DNA of 64,000 nt, taken from assembly GCA_014867205.1 (NCBI GenBank), contig WGUO01000006.1, positions 1 to 64,000 of the forward strand, read 5' to 3'. This DNA comes from Muribaculaceae bacterium. Its GTDB lineage: Bacteria; Bacteroidota; Bacteroidia; Bacteroidales; Muribaculaceae. Under the pieces are notes generated by a model. It saw only the letters and a program-made list of their open reading frames with translations, was not told where the DNA came from and did no database searches. A program made the translations under genes and the position numbers. This document shows positions 16,685 to 25,792 of the stretch, piece after piece (the first letter of the stretch is position 1; the number at the start of each line of letters is the position of its first letter).

Positions 16685-17524
16685 TTACAGGGCGATACGT
16701 CGCGACTCTACCGGAGTGTCCATGAACATTGATGCGAATCGGTTGAAGATATCGGCATTTTCTGTGGTCAGGAACTCGACGGTGCCTCCCTTCGAGCATT
16801 TCTCATCAATCTCCGGATGCCTGTTCAGATAATCTGCCAGACTGGGTCCGACAATCTCTCCCTGCGATACGATGCTGACATGAGCCGGAACATACCTGCG
16901 TATCTTAGGGAGCAGGATGGGATAATGCGTGCAGCCGAGCACGAGCGTGTCGATCTCCGGATCCTCGTTCATGATGGAGTCGACATATTTTCTGACGAAG
17001 TAATCGGCGCCGTCGCCGTCGGCCTCGCCGTTCTCGATGAGCGGCACCCACATCGGGCAGGCGGTCTCGGTGATCTTCATATCAGGGTATAGCTTGTCGA
17101 TCTCCATGCGGTATGAATGGCTGCGCACCGTTCCGGGCGTCGCGAGAAGTCCGATATGGCGCGTGCGGCTGACGCGGCCCACATCCTCGACAGTCGGGCG
17201 AATGACCCCGAGCACACGCCGGTCGGGATATGACACGGGCAGCACGTGCTGCTGTATGGAGCGGAGCGCCTTGGCAGAGGCGGTGTTGCAGGCCAGGACC
17301 ACGAGATGACAGCCGCGGCGGAAGAGTTCCTCGACTGCCTGTCGTGTGAAGTCGAAAACGATGTCGAAACTTCTCGAGCCATATGGTGCCCGCGCATTGT
17401 CGCCGAGATACAGGTAGTCATATGCGGGAAGAGTCCGTCTTATTTCCTTCAATATCGTCAGGCCTCCGTAACCTGAGTCAAAGACCCCGATACTGCCTGC
17501 TGTCTGTGTGTTGCTCGTCATCAT
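16685..17524 (-). CDS. murI: Glutamate racemase
   Basis: 279 residues; an alternative start one codon later gives MTSNTQT. MurI makes D-glutamate for peptidoglycan. The substrate loop FDSGYGGLT, the first catalytic cysteine in ACNTASAKALR, the second in LGCTHYPIL and the YLGDNARAPYG block are all present, and the length is normal. It is separated from the upstream ompH gene by a hairpin terminator at 17598-17621, so it likely has its own promoter in the AT-rich 17525-17590 stretch. It fits an envelope-biogenesis neighbourhood (uppS, bamA, mltG). Confidence 0.96.
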   Translation of the reverse strand: MMTSNTQTAGSIGVFDSGYGGLTILKEIRRTLPAYDYLYLGDNARAPYGSRSFDIVFDFTRQAVEELFRRGCHLVVLACNTASAKALRSIQQHVLPVSYPDRRVLGVIRPTVEDVGRVSRTRHIGLLATPGTVRSHSYRMEIDKLYPDMKITETACPMWVPLIENGEADGDGADYFVRKYVDSIMNEDPEIDTLVLGCTHYPILLPKIRRYVPAHVSIVSQGEIVGPSLADYLNRHPEIDEKCSKGGTVEFLTTENADIFNRFASMFMDTPVESRRIAL

Positions 17525-17590
17525 ATCCTTTTGAACACTCCATAAGGTCTGTTGTCATGACCCTGAGAGTGACTTATAATACAAAATTAC

Positions 17591-17621
17591 AAAAAAAGCC
17601 TGAATCTCGTGGGATTCAGGC
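17591..17621 (-). terminator. Rho-independent terminator of the bamA-skp cluster
   Basis: GCCTGAATC (17598-17606), a 6-nt loop and GATTCAGGC (17613-17621) form a perfect 9-bp stem. Read leftward it is followed by seven T residues (A run 17591-17597). The other side is T-rich as well (TTATTTTTA), so it could act in both directions. Confidence 0.88.
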
Positions 17622-17765
17622 ATCTTATTTTTAGGTGTCAGGCTTTAGGTGAGAGGTCTCAGGTTTCAGGTGTTAGAGGGCAAAGACTGAGGAATTGCTC
17701 CCTTCAGTCGCAACACTCAACATGGGACAATGAAACCCTAAACCCTAATTAAGCATTAAACAGGC

Positions 17766-18278
17766 TTACTTGAGGCCGAGCTTGGCCTTGACCTGCGGCG
17801 TCACGTCGACTACGGGAGCGCCGTAATAGAGTGTCTGCTGCGGGTTATAGTCCTGGATTAGGCCGAAACCTCCCTCCTTGCCGACAGACTCGACGGCATC
17901 CTTGATTTTCTGGAAAATGGGTGCGAGGAGTTCCTGCTGCATCCGCTGCAGGTCCTGGGCTGCGCTCTGCTCAAAGTTCTGGACCTTCATCTGATAGTCC
18001 TGGAACTCGCGTGTCTTGCGCTCCTTGATGGCGGGAAGCTCATCGGACTTCATGTTGTTGAGCTCGTCGTAGAGACGTTTCATCTCCTCGCCGAGCTTGG
18101 CATACTCATCTTCATATTTCTTGGAGGCGTCTGCCACCTTCTTCTGAGCCTCCTGAGTGTCGGGAAGGGCCTGAAGAACCGACTGAGTGTCGATAAGTCC
18201 GATTTTGACTGAGGTCTGCGCCTGGGCGCCGAGCATGGGGAGCATCAGGGCTACCGCCAAAAGAATTTTCTTGATCAT
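17766..18278 (-). CDS. OmpH/Skp family periplasmic chaperone (second copy)
   Basis: 170 residues from ATG 18278 (MIKKILLAVALML ... GAQAQ), with a clear signal peptide. The mature part begins KIGLIDTQSVLQALPD, as in Skp, then a long charged coiled coil (about 45-125) and a short beta segment (LYYGAPVVDVTPQVKAKLGLK). Skp trimers hold unfolded outer-membrane proteins in the periplasm on their way to BamA. This copy is the last gene of a cluster bamA-skp-skp and is separated from the first copy by a GC-rich tandem repeat. The open frame runs upstream into that repeat but is not credible there. Confidence 0.92.
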   Translation of the reverse strand: MIKKILLAVALMLPMLGAQAQTSVKIGLIDTQSVLQALPDTQEAQKKVADASKKYEDEYAKLGEEMKRLYDELNNMKSDELPAIKERKTREFQDYQMKVQNFEQSAAQDLQRMQQELLAPIFQKIKDAVESVGKEGGFGLIQDYNPQQTLYYGAPVVDVTPQVKAKLGLK

Positions 18279-18323
18279 TTTTTTGTTATGTGTTAGATTA
18301 AAATATTCGTCATATGGATGACC

Positions 18324-18438
18324 GACGGCCGAGGGCGCGTCGGCACTCGACAGGGACGGCCGAGGGCGCGTCGGCACTCAACACCCTGAGCGACAGCCAG
18401 GGGCGCGCCGGAATCCGACGGCCGAGAGCCTGGTGCGC
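18324..18438. repeat. GC-rich tandem repeat with 31-bp period between two skp genes
   Basis: A 25-bp unit starting GACGGCCGAGGGCGCG is perfectly repeated at 18324-18348 and 18355-18379 (period 31). Degenerate copies follow near 18392-18415 and 18418-18438; the last overlaps the end of the upstream skp. Each perfect unit contains GCCGA-N7-TCGGC and could fold into a small hairpin. Confidence 0.85.
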
Positions 18439-18954
18439 TTACTTGGAATAGCCGAGCTTGGCGAGCACCTCGTTGCTGACATCGATACGCGGCGAGGCGA
18501 ACACGATGCTCTGGCTGGAGGCACGGTCGAATACGGCCTGATATCCTTTCTCCTCAGCCACGGCCTTGACTGCGTTGTAGACATCCTCCTGGATAGGCTT
18601 CATCAGTGACTGGCGCTTCTTGTAAAGCTCACCCTCGGGACCGAAGTATTTGTATCGAAGGTCGGTGGCCTCTTTCTCCTTGGCCACGATCTCCTCCTCG
18701 TGTTTCTTCTTCTGCTCGTCGGTCAGGAACACCATGTCGGCCTGATAGTTCTTATACATTGTCTCGGCCTCCTTGGTAACCTCATTGACTTCCTTCTCCC
18801 AGCGCAGGCTGACCTGGTTGAGCTGCTCGTTGGCCATCTCGTATGCGGGCACGTTGCGGAGGATATACTCCATGTCAACGAGCGCGAACTTTTGGGCAGA
18901 TGCCGGCAGGCATGCTGCGGCTGCCAATATCATGGCGACTAATATTTTCTTCAT
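18439..18954 (-). CDS. OmpH/Skp family periplasmic chaperone (first copy)
   Basis: 171 residues with a signal peptide (MKKILVAMILAAAACLPASA). The mature protein starts QKFALVDMEYILRNVPAYE, followed by a long Lys/Glu coiled coil (about 40-125) and the C-terminal beta strand region FASPRIDVSNEVLAKLGYSK. It is the same fold as the next gene but only distantly similar, so this is an old duplication. It lies 93 bp downstream of bamA on the same strand, the usual Bacteroidota order, consistent with shared delivery of barrel proteins to the Bam complex. Confidence 0.93.
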   Translation of the reverse strand: MKKILVAMILAAAACLPASAQKFALVDMEYILRNVPAYEMANEQLNQVSLRWEKEVNEVTKEAETMYKNYQADMVFLTDEQKKKHEEEIVAKEKEATDLRYKYFGPEGELYKKRQSLMKPIQEDVYNAVKAVAEEKGYQAVFDRASSQSIVFASPRIDVSNEVLAKLGYSK

Positions 18955-19047
18955 AGTCTTAAGTTTTTTCTTGATAAGACACGGCCGGATGTTAAAAGGT
19001 TTATGCCGGCAGTCTGAATAAACGTTAAAGCGTAGACTCAGGGAGTG

Positions 19048-21732
19048 TCAGAACTCCTGTCCGAGCACGAAGTGCACCTGGCTGCCGCCGCGCTGTCCCC
19101 ATACCTTGTCGAAACCGTAAGCCCAGTCGATGCCGAGGAATCCGAGAATCGAGAGATATACACGGGCACCGACGCCGGCGCTGCGCTTCAGATTGAATGG
19201 CGAGAAGTCCTTGACGCTGGTCCAGCAGTTACCGGCCTCGGCGAATGCAATAGCGTAGATTGTGGTCGAGGGCTGGAGCAGGAACGGGAAATGCAGCTCG
19301 AAGGTGAACTTGCCGTAGGCGTAGCCTTCGTAACCGTTAGGCGTGAACTGGCCGTTCTCGTATCCTCGCATCGCGATTGTCTCGGTGGCGTAAGTGTAGC
19401 TTCCCGTCATGCCGTCACCTCCGAAATAGAAAGTCTCGAATGGCGATTTCAGATACTTGTTCCATGAGCCGAGCAGACCGAAGTCAGCGCGGGTCATGAG
19501 CACAAGTGTCCACTTGCCGTCAGGGTCGGTGAGCGGGGTGAAGGTCTTGCTCTTCCAGCGGAGTTTCCAGTATTCGATCCACTTGTAGAGCGATGAGCGG
19601 GCAGACTCGCGCGACTCGGAGTCTGTGTTGAAGTAACTTGACTTTTCCGACAGGGTCTTCCAGTCCTTCTTTCCGAAGAGGCTGGCCGGAGGCGTCATGG
19701 TCAGGTCGATGGAGAACTGCGAGCCGCGGCGCGTGTATATCGGGTTGTCGATGCTCGAGCGCGACAGCGTGAGTCCGAGCGTAAGCGAGTTGGATGTGCC
19801 GTTGCGCATGTTGAAGAGGTAGTCCCAGTTCTTGAGGTAGTACCAGCGGTAGCCGAGCGAGGCCTGGAACTGGAAATAGTCGTCAGGCCAGCTCAGGCGC
19901 GTGCCGAAGCCGACACTCGCGCCGAACATCTGGAGCACCTTATTCGGGTCGTAGGCGTTCTGGATGGCGTACGACGAATAGTTGGTGTTGTATGAGTATG
20001 AGTTGTAGATGGCCGACTGGTAGGCGTTCTGCCAGATGCTGTTGTAGAACTGCGAGTTGATGCCTGTCGAGCGGCTGAAGTCGAGCGACACGGCGAGAGA
20101 GTTGGGTCGGCTGCCGCCGATCCAGGGGTCGAAGAACGATATGGAGTAACTCTGGTAATACTGCGCGTTGGTCTGGGCCGAGAGAGAGAATGTCTGTCCG
20201 TCGCCGCGCGGTATTATGCCCTTGTAGCTCTTGGGATTGAAGAGGTTCTTCATCGAGAAGTTGGAGAACGACAGGGCGACCTGACCGGTCAGACCGGTCT
20301 GTCCCCATCCGAATGAGAGCTGGATCTTGTCGTTGGCCTTCGACTCGAGGTTGAACACGATGTCGACCGTTCCGTCATTCTCGTTGGGCTCGGGCCGGAT
20401 ATCGAGGTTCTCGGGGTTGAAGTGGCCGGTGGCGGCGATCTCGCGGGCGGAGCGCATCAGGTCGCTCTTCGAGAAGAGCTCACCGGGACGCACGCGGAGC
20501 TCGCGGCGGATCACTTTCTCGTAGAGCTGGTCGTTACCGTTGATCACGACGCGGTTGATGCGGGCCTGCGGGCCCTCTATGACGCGCATCTGCAGTGCTA
20601 TGCTGTCGCCCTCGATGCGCTCCTCTATCGGCACAAGCTGGAAGAACAGGTAGCCGTTGTCGAGATAGAGGTTTGCCACGGCGTCGTCATCCTCCTGCGT
20701 GCGCTTGTTCAGGTATTTCTGGTTGTAGACGTCGCCCGGATAGATGCCGAGCAGCGAGTTGAGGCTCTCGGTGGGATAGATGGTGTTTCCGACCCATGAT
20801 ATGTCGGAGATATAGTATTTCTTTCCCTCGTCGATGGTCAGGAACACGTCGACCTGCTTGTCGTTGTAGCGGGCCACAGAGTCATGTGTGATCTTGGCGT
20901 CACGGTAGCCGAGCTCGTTGTACTTCTCGATGATGCGGTTGCGGTCATCGGCGAAATCGCGCTCCACAAACTTCTTCTGGCTGAAAATCTTGAGCAGGTC
21001 GCCGTTCTCGTTGGTCTTCTTCATGGTGCGCTTGATCTTGCGGTCGGAGAGCACCTGGTTGCCATCGATGTATATCTTATGCACCTTGACCTTGTTGTTC
21101 CGGTTGACCTTTACGTTGAGTATCACCTGGTTCTCCTTGGAGATGTCAGGCTGTTCCACGATCTTGACCTCGGCGTTCTTGAAGCCCTTTTTCGAGTAGT
21201 AGTCCTCGATGATGTGCTTGGCCTGGGCAATGATGTTGGGTGTAAGCTGCTGTCCGGAGACCATGCCGAGACGCTCGACGAGGTCTTTTTTCTCGCCACC
21301 CTTGACGCCCTCGAAAGTCATCTCGGACATGCGGGGCTGTCGCTGCAGCTCGATGACGAGCCATGCCTTGTCGCCGGCTGTCTTCTCCACATTGATCTCC
21401 ACTTTGGAGTAAAGGCCCTGACGCCAGAAGCGCTTGACTGCGTCGGTGATGGTCTGGCCCGGGATGTCGATACGGTCGCCGATCGAGAGACCCGAGTATC
21501 CGATCACGAGATAGTCGTCGGAATCAGGGATTCCGTTGACCTTGATGTCTGCTATCTCGAAAGACTTCGGTATAGGCGAGTATATGACATCCGGATTGAA
21601 TACGGTGTCGGACGGCGCCACGGGTGTATCGAACTTGATGTCGAGTGCCGATGCATGGACAGCGGGCAGGATAGCCAGGGTAAGAAACAGATTACGTATA
21701 GATTTCATAGATATGTCGTGGAACGTATTCAT
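19048..21732 (-). CDS. bamA: Outer-membrane assembly protein BamA
   Basis: 894 residues. A signal peptide (MKSIRNLFLTLAILPAVHASA, after 8 residues if ATG 21732 is used) is followed by five POTRA domains (about 50-430; e.g. VEINVEKTAGDKAWLVIEL, YIDGNQVLSDRKIKR, YISDISWVGNTIYPTE) and a 16-strand Omp85 barrel. The barrel carries the L6 signature as MRGYENG (usually VRGF/Y) and ends in Phe (VHFVLGQEF). BamA folds and inserts outer-membrane proteins. ATG 21732 overlaps the uppS stop (ATGA), supporting translational coupling; ATG 21708 is the alternative start. An insertion rich in Tyr and Ser lies in an early barrel loop (YQSAIYNSYSYNTNYSS). Confidence 0.96.
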   Translation of the reverse strand: MNTFHDISMKSIRNLFLTLAILPAVHASALDIKFDTPVAPSDTVFNPDVIYSPIPKSFEIADIKVNGIPDSDDYLVIGYSGLSIGDRIDIPGQTITDAVKRFWRQGLYSKVEINVEKTAGDKAWLVIELQRQPRMSEMTFEGVKGGEKKDLVERLGMVSGQQLTPNIIAQAKHIIEDYYSKKGFKNAEVKIVEQPDISKENQVILNVKVNRNNKVKVHKIYIDGNQVLSDRKIKRTMKKTNENGDLLKIFSQKKFVERDFADDRNRIIEKYNELGYRDAKITHDSVARYNDKQVDVFLTIDEGKKYYISDISWVGNTIYPTESLNSLLGIYPGDVYNQKYLNKRTQEDDDAVANLYLDNGYLFFQLVPIEERIEGDSIALQMRVIEGPQARINRVVINGNDQLYEKVIRRELRVRPGELFSKSDLMRSAREIAATGHFNPENLDIRPEPNENDGTVDIVFNLESKANDKIQLSFGWGQTGLTGQVALSFSNFSMKNLFNPKSYKGIIPRGDGQTFSLSAQTNAQYYQSYSISFFDPWIGGSRPNSLAVSLDFSRSTGINSQFYNSIWQNAYQSAIYNSYSYNTNYSSYAIQNAYDPNKVLQMFGASVGFGTRLSWPDDYFQFQASLGYRWYYLKNWDYLFNMRNGTSNSLTLGLTLSRSSIDNPIYTRRGSQFSIDLTMTPPASLFGKKDWKTLSEKSSYFNTDSESRESARSSLYKWIEYWKLRWKSKTFTPLTDPDGKWTLVLMTRADFGLLGSWNKYLKSPFETFYFGGDGMTGSYTYATETIAMRGYENGQFTPNGYEGYAYGKFTFELHFPFLLQPSTTIYAIAFAEAGNCWTSVKDFSPFNLKRSAGVGARVYLSILGFLGIDWAYGFDKVWGQRGGSQVHFVLGQEF

Positions 21733-22496
21733 TGGGCGGATTCCTCGCGGACCTGGTCGGAGGTCTTGCCGAATCTACGCTCGCGGCCCTGAAAATCGGC
21801 GATAGCCTCAATGAGGGCTGTCTCGTCGAAGTCGGGCCACAATATGGGTGTGAAATATAGTTCGCTATAGGCGATCTGCCAGAGCAGGAAATTGCTGACG
21901 CGCCGCTCGCCGCCGGTGCGGATGAGCAGGTCGGGGTCGGGCATTCCGGCAGTCGAGAGATGAGTCTCAATGGCCGACTCGTCGATATCCTCCGGCTTGA
22001 GGCGTCCCTCGCGGACATCGTCTGCGATAAGGCGCATGGCGCGGGTGAGTTCCCAACGCGACGAGTAGCTGAGGCAGAGGTTCAGGTTCAGGCCTGTGCA
22101 GTTGGCGGTGGCGTCGCGGCCGGCCTCGAGGTCCGCGCGGACCTCGGCGGGGAGTCGCCCGATATCGCCGATCAGGTTGATATGGACATTGTTGGCGAGC
22201 AGTTCGGGGGTCTCCTTGCGAATAGCCCAGCCTATCAGGTACATGAGCGTATCCACCTCGCTGGCCGGACGGTTCCAGTTCTCGGTCGAGAATGCATAGA
22301 GCGTCAGATAGCGGACACCGAGGTCAGAGGCGGCCTTGGTGATACGGTGAACGCTGTTGACTCCCTCGGCATGGCCGTCGCTGCGTCCGCGCATGCGTCC
22401 GCGGGCCCAGCGGCCGTTTCCGTCCATGATTATGGCCACATGGCGCGGTATTCGCGTCATGTCGAGGCTCCCGGTTAGTTCTTCTGTCTTGTCCAT
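21729..22496 (-). CDS. uppS: Isoprenyl transferase / undecaprenyl diphosphate synthase
   Basis: 255 residues. UppS adds isopentenyl units in cis to farnesyl diphosphate, making the C55 lipid carrier for peptidoglycan and O-antigen. The catalytic Asp motif IIMDGNGRWA, TLYAFSTENWNRP, the LLIRTGGE block and LYFTPILWPDF are all intact. A short N-terminal extension (MDKTEELTGSLDMTRIPRH) precedes the core; ATG at residue 13 is an alternative start. Its stop overlaps the bamA start (ATGA), and the DUF6089 gene lies 9 bp upstream, so the run is one operon. Confidence 0.96.
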   Translation of the reverse strand: MDKTEELTGSLDMTRIPRHVAIIMDGNGRWARGRMRGRSDGHAEGVNSVHRITKAASDLGVRYLTLYAFSTENWNRPASEVDTLMYLIGWAIRKETPELLANNVHINLIGDIGRLPAEVRADLEAGRDATANCTGLNLNLCLSYSSRWELTRAMRLIADDVREGRLKPEDIDESAIETHLSTAGMPDPDLLIRTGGERRVSNFLLWQIAYSELYFTPILWPDFDETALIEAIADFQGRERRFGKTSDQVREESAQ

Positions 22497-22505
22497 AACG
22501 GTCGG

Positions 22506-23192
22506 TTAGTCTTTATAGTGGCATACGGCGCAGCGCTTGCTGAACTCGTAGCTTATGGTGAGAGTCAGGGTCGAATACCAGTCGGTGTTCTTCATGAACT
22601 CACTCTTGATGCCGAGCGGGTCGGAGAGCCGGTCTCCGTCAATCCTGTCGGTAAATGTCTTTTTCATCAGGAACTCGAGGCCGAGGTTCCAGCGCAGTGC
22701 CGGCTTGTACTTGAAGCCGAATCCGAGCGGTATCGTGAACGCGGCGCCACCCTTTCCGTCGACGCTCCATGCCGTCAGGCTGAGTCCCGCCGTGATGTAT
22801 GGCGTCCACCGCTTCAGCCGCCGGTAGGTCTCGCCAATGCCGTAGTTGAAGAAGTGGAACTCAAACATCTCGCCGAGCTCGTAGAATGTCGTCGAGAATT
22901 TATAGGTCTGCGCGTCGGGAAACACATTCTCCATCTGCGCCGAGTCACCCCGCAGGCCGCCGATATAGAAATTGGTCTTCCAGTTGATGCGGGGGTTCAT
23001 GATGTATCTGAACAGCACTTCGGCGTCCCAGCTCGGATTCTGCCACAGGTTGGCGGAGTTTGCGTCGCCGAGGTAACCGGTCATGCCGATGCCGCCGCCG
23101 ATGTCAAACCGGTAGTCCTCCTGCGCGCGGGCTATAAACGAGCCGCAGAGCGCGCACAGCAGAAATAACAATATGGTCGCTGGTCTTCTCAA
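22506..23192 (-). CDS. DUF6089 family outer-membrane barrel protein
   Basis: 228 residues with a signal peptide (MRRPATILLFLLCALCGSFIARA). The mature part alternates aromatic and glycine residues as in small beta-barrels (DIGGGIGMTGYLGDANSAN at its start) and ends in the conserved cysteine pair KRCAVCHYKD, a hallmark of this Bacteroidales family. The function is not known. Its fixed position just upstream of uppS-bamA and the 6-bp gap to the DUF6242 lipoprotein suggest an envelope-assembly or structural role. Confidence 0.85.
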   Translation of the reverse strand: MRRPATILLFLLCALCGSFIARAQEDYRFDIGGGIGMTGYLGDANSANLWQNPSWDAEVLFRYIMNPRINWKTNFYIGGLRGDSAQMENVFPDAQTYKFSTTFYELGEMFEFHFFNYGIGETYRRLKRWTPYITAGLSLTAWSVDGKGGAAFTIPLGFGFKYKPALRWNLGLEFLMKKTFTDRIDGDRLSDPLGIKSEFMKNTDWYSTLTLTISYEFSKRCAVCHYKD

Positions 23193-23198
23193 TTCCTC

Positions 23199-24704
23199 TC
23201 AGATGATTGGTGTGAATGTGAGTCGCGTCAGAACGCCTCTGTAGGAGACGATCTCTTTTGCGGAGCCCTTGTACCCGAACAGGTATATGTAGGGGCAGTT
23301 CCAGTGTACGGTCTCGCCCTCGGTCCAGACGCGCAGCCGGCGGGGCGAGATGCCCTTGAGTGTCCAGGAGTCGGCCAGATTGGCTGACTTCTCGGTATCC
23401 GACACCACTCCGCTGCAGCCGAAAATGTCGGTCATAGACTTGGGGAGCTGCATGTTGTCGGTGCCCGGAGTCCAGTTCACGCCGTTGTCGTAGGATATGT
23501 AGGGACGGTTATTGTAGCCGTCGGCAGTCTTGCCGCCGACCATTAGCCATACCTCATACTCGATCATCGAGTTGCCCGAGGCTGAGGGTCGATAGTTGTA
23601 GTAGGGTATGATTGTCGCGCCGCTCGTGGCGGGGAGCCCTCCCTCGTTGAGCTTGATCCACTCCGCGCCGTCGAACGCCCAGGTGTCGGCGCTTAGACTG
23701 CCATCCTTTTTGACGCCCCCGATGAGGAATGCCACCGGAGACTGTGTCCACTTGTTCTCGAGCTTCACGAAGTTTGAGCATCCCGATATCGGGAAGTCGG
23801 CGGGAATCTGCTTTACATTGAGGCCGGAGAGCGGATATTGCGAGAAACTCAACTGACCGGCGGCACCGGTTCCGCTGATGCCGACAGCAGTGTCGTTATA
23901 GGATCCGAGCAGCGTCTGCCACTCTTCGCCGGAGTCAGTCCAGTTGTGGAATGCCAGGTCCTTTGTAAACCAGAGTCGGCCGTTGGTGTCGAGCACATAT
24001 ATGGTCTCCCCGTCGGCGCACATTGAGTCGACATCAGGAGTGAAGGGGAGGCTGCTTACTGTCGCGGTATCGAACTCGCCATCGGTCAGGTCGCTGGTGC
24101 GGCTTACGATAGCGGAGCCGTTGTCGAGCAGCGAGAAGGAGACTATCCGGCCACCGATGTTGATGACCTTGACGCCGGCCACATCAGCGTTGTCAGGCAG
24201 ATTAAGGAAGTCGTTTTTATTCTCGTCCCAGATTATCGAGTCGGTAGGCATCTTGTGGACATTGACCTTCAGACGGTATGTCGTGCCGATGCTGTTGTCG
24301 TCGGCCTTGACGCGAAGGGTCACGTCGCCGGTGAAGTCAATCGAGTCGTTGGGGTTAGACTTGAAGTCGACCTCACCCTCGCGGGTGGTGCCACCATTCA
24401 TCACAATGACAGCCTCCGTGACATTGCCGCTGAAAGTGATGTTGGGCACAACCTTGTCGATTCGTGTGCCCTTGCGCAGTGAGTCGGCGTTGAAGATGAT
24501 GCCGTGCTGCAGATCGATTGCGAAATAGGCGGAGTCAAGACCAGGGTTCTTGGAGTCGGCCTTGAGTGAGAATGCAGTCACCGCAAGATTTACCGGGTTT
24601 TCATAAATGTCCGTCTTACGGTCTTCGTTGCACGACATGAGTGCCCCGCCGGCCATAATGGAGGCGGTGAGTGCCAATATGGGGAAGATGTGTTGTTGCT
24701 TCAC
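23199..24704 (-). CDS. DUF6242 family lipoprotein
   Basis: 501 residues. The signal peptide ends in a lipobox (LMSC, Cys25). An N-terminal beta-sandwich-like region (VTAFSLKADSKNPGLDSAYFAID ... YRLKVNVHKMP, about 40-155) has repeats that look like a cadherin-like/pesticin-like module. It is followed by a propeller-like region of six blades (about 165-500), with elements such as YVLDTNGRLWFTKD and WTLKGISPRRLRVW. The function is unknown. It is the promoter-proximal gene of the cluster running to skp. A TAAATTTG, a possible -7 element, lies about 110 bp upstream of the start. Confidence 0.82.
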   Translation of the reverse strand: MKQQHIFPILALTASIMAGGALMSCNEDRKTDIYENPVNLAVTAFSLKADSKNPGLDSAYFAIDLQHGIIFNADSLRKGTRIDKVVPNITFSGNVTEAVIVMNGGTTREGEVDFKSNPNDSIDFTGDVTLRVKADDNSIGTTYRLKVNVHKMPTDSIIWDENKNDFLNLPDNADVAGVKVINIGGRIVSFSLLDNGSAIVSRTSDLTDGEFDTATVSSLPFTPDVDSMCADGETIYVLDTNGRLWFTKDLAFHNWTDSGEEWQTLLGSYNDTAVGISGTGAAGQLSFSQYPLSGLNVKQIPADFPISGCSNFVKLENKWTQSPVAFLIGGVKKDGSLSADTWAFDGAEWIKLNEGGLPATSGATIIPYYNYRPSASGNSMIEYEVWLMVGGKTADGYNNRPYISYDNGVNWTPGTDNMQLPKSMTDIFGCSGVVSDTEKSANLADSWTLKGISPRRLRVWTEGETVHWNCPYIYLFGYKGSAKEIVSYRGVLTRLTFTPII

Positions 24705-24881
24705 TGATGCAATATATTAATTGACAGGATATTGCCGACGGCTGTCGGCGCTATCCTCATGATGCGCCGGTCTTGCGGGCCACTTGAGAAGTGCGCAGAC
24801 CATAGGTTTCAACCTGCAAATTTAGCATTTATCGGCGAAAATGCCGCTATAAATACAATAGAAAATGTTTTTTAAGGAATT

Positions 24882-25769
24882 TTAGCACAACTTTTCAACG
24901 CGTATGCGGTCGTAGAGATTGCGGCTGATGAATGAGTCGAGCAGTTTTCGTCCACCCTCCACCATAAGCGAGGTTACGCCATATTCGGTGAATAGCAGGT
25001 GCATGTTCTCCTCGAGGTCTTTTGCCGGATCGAGTATTATCGGGTCGCGTTTCATGACGTTCAGGTCATCTCTGAGCCTCGGAGATGAGAATGCCACGGG
25101 GCGTGGAGAGTTTCCGGGCCAGAGTCTGTTGGTGAGTGTGGGGTTGTCAGAGAGCAGGGTGTTTGTCCCGGCCATGATGGCGTCGCACATGGCTCGCTCG
25201 CGGTGCATGAGGGCCAGTGTGAGCGGTGATGATATGGCGATAGGAGAGCCGTCTGGAGCCGCCATTCTCCCCGTGGCAGTCTCGGCCCACTTGAGCAGAA
25301 TCCAGGGGCGCCGCAGAGTCTGGGCTGTAAAGAAGGGCTCGTTTATGGCGAGGCACTCCTCGGGCAGGCAGTTCTCAGTCACCTCGATTCCGGCCTCGCG
25401 CAGCATGGCGATGCCGCGGCCGGAGACCCTGGGGTTGGGGTCACCGGCGCCGATCACCACCCTGCGCACATGTCGCTCGCAGAGCATCGCGGCGCATGGG
25501 GGTGTCTTGCCGTAGTGCGAGCAGGGTTCGAGAGTTACATAAATTGTTGATCTGCTGATCAGAGGCAGGTCTTGCGCGGCCACCGACCGCATGGCGTTGA
25601 CCTCGGCGTGTGCCTCGCCGAAGCGACGGTGGAACCCTTCGCCGATGATGCGTCCGCCGGGGGCGACAATCACCGCGCCCACCATGGGATTGGGCGACAC
25701 GTGGCCCGCGCCGAGAGCGGCCAGCGAGAGGGCCCTCCTCATATATAGTCTGTCTGTTTCGCTGTTCAT
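24882..25769 (-). CDS. ribD: RibD deaminase/reductase with shortened C-terminus
   Basis: RibD performs the second and third steps of riboflavin synthesis (pyrimidine deamination, then ribosyl side-chain reduction). The deaminase zinc site is complete: HAEVNA and LEPCSHYGKTPPCA. The reductase domain starts WILLKWAETATGRMAAPDG and has GTNTLLSDNPTLTNR and LMVEGGRKLLDSFI. The protein stops right after LYDRIRVEKLC at 295 residues. Homologues usually continue 30-60 residues with the last reductase strands (typically a G-x-G-x-x-AP segment), and the DNA downstream of this stop is AT-rich and non-coding. Reductase activity is therefore in doubt. It lies 23 bp downstream of the DUF4421 gene. Confidence 0.9.
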   Translation of the reverse strand: MNSETDRLYMRRALSLAALGAGHVSPNPMVGAVIVAPGGRIIGEGFHRRFGEAHAEVNAMRSVAAQDLPLISRSTIYVTLEPCSHYGKTPPCAAMLCERHVRRVVIGAGDPNPRVSGRGIAMLREAGIEVTENCLPEECLAINEPFFTAQTLRRPWILLKWAETATGRMAAPDGSPIAISSPLTLALMHRERAMCDAIMAGTNTLLSDNPTLTNRLWPGNSPRPVAFSSPRLRDDLNVMKRDPIILDPAKDLEENMHLLFTEYGVTSLMVEGGRKLLDSFISRNLYDRIRVEKLC

Positions 25770-25792
25770 ATGTTGTTTGTTTTATGCCCGGC

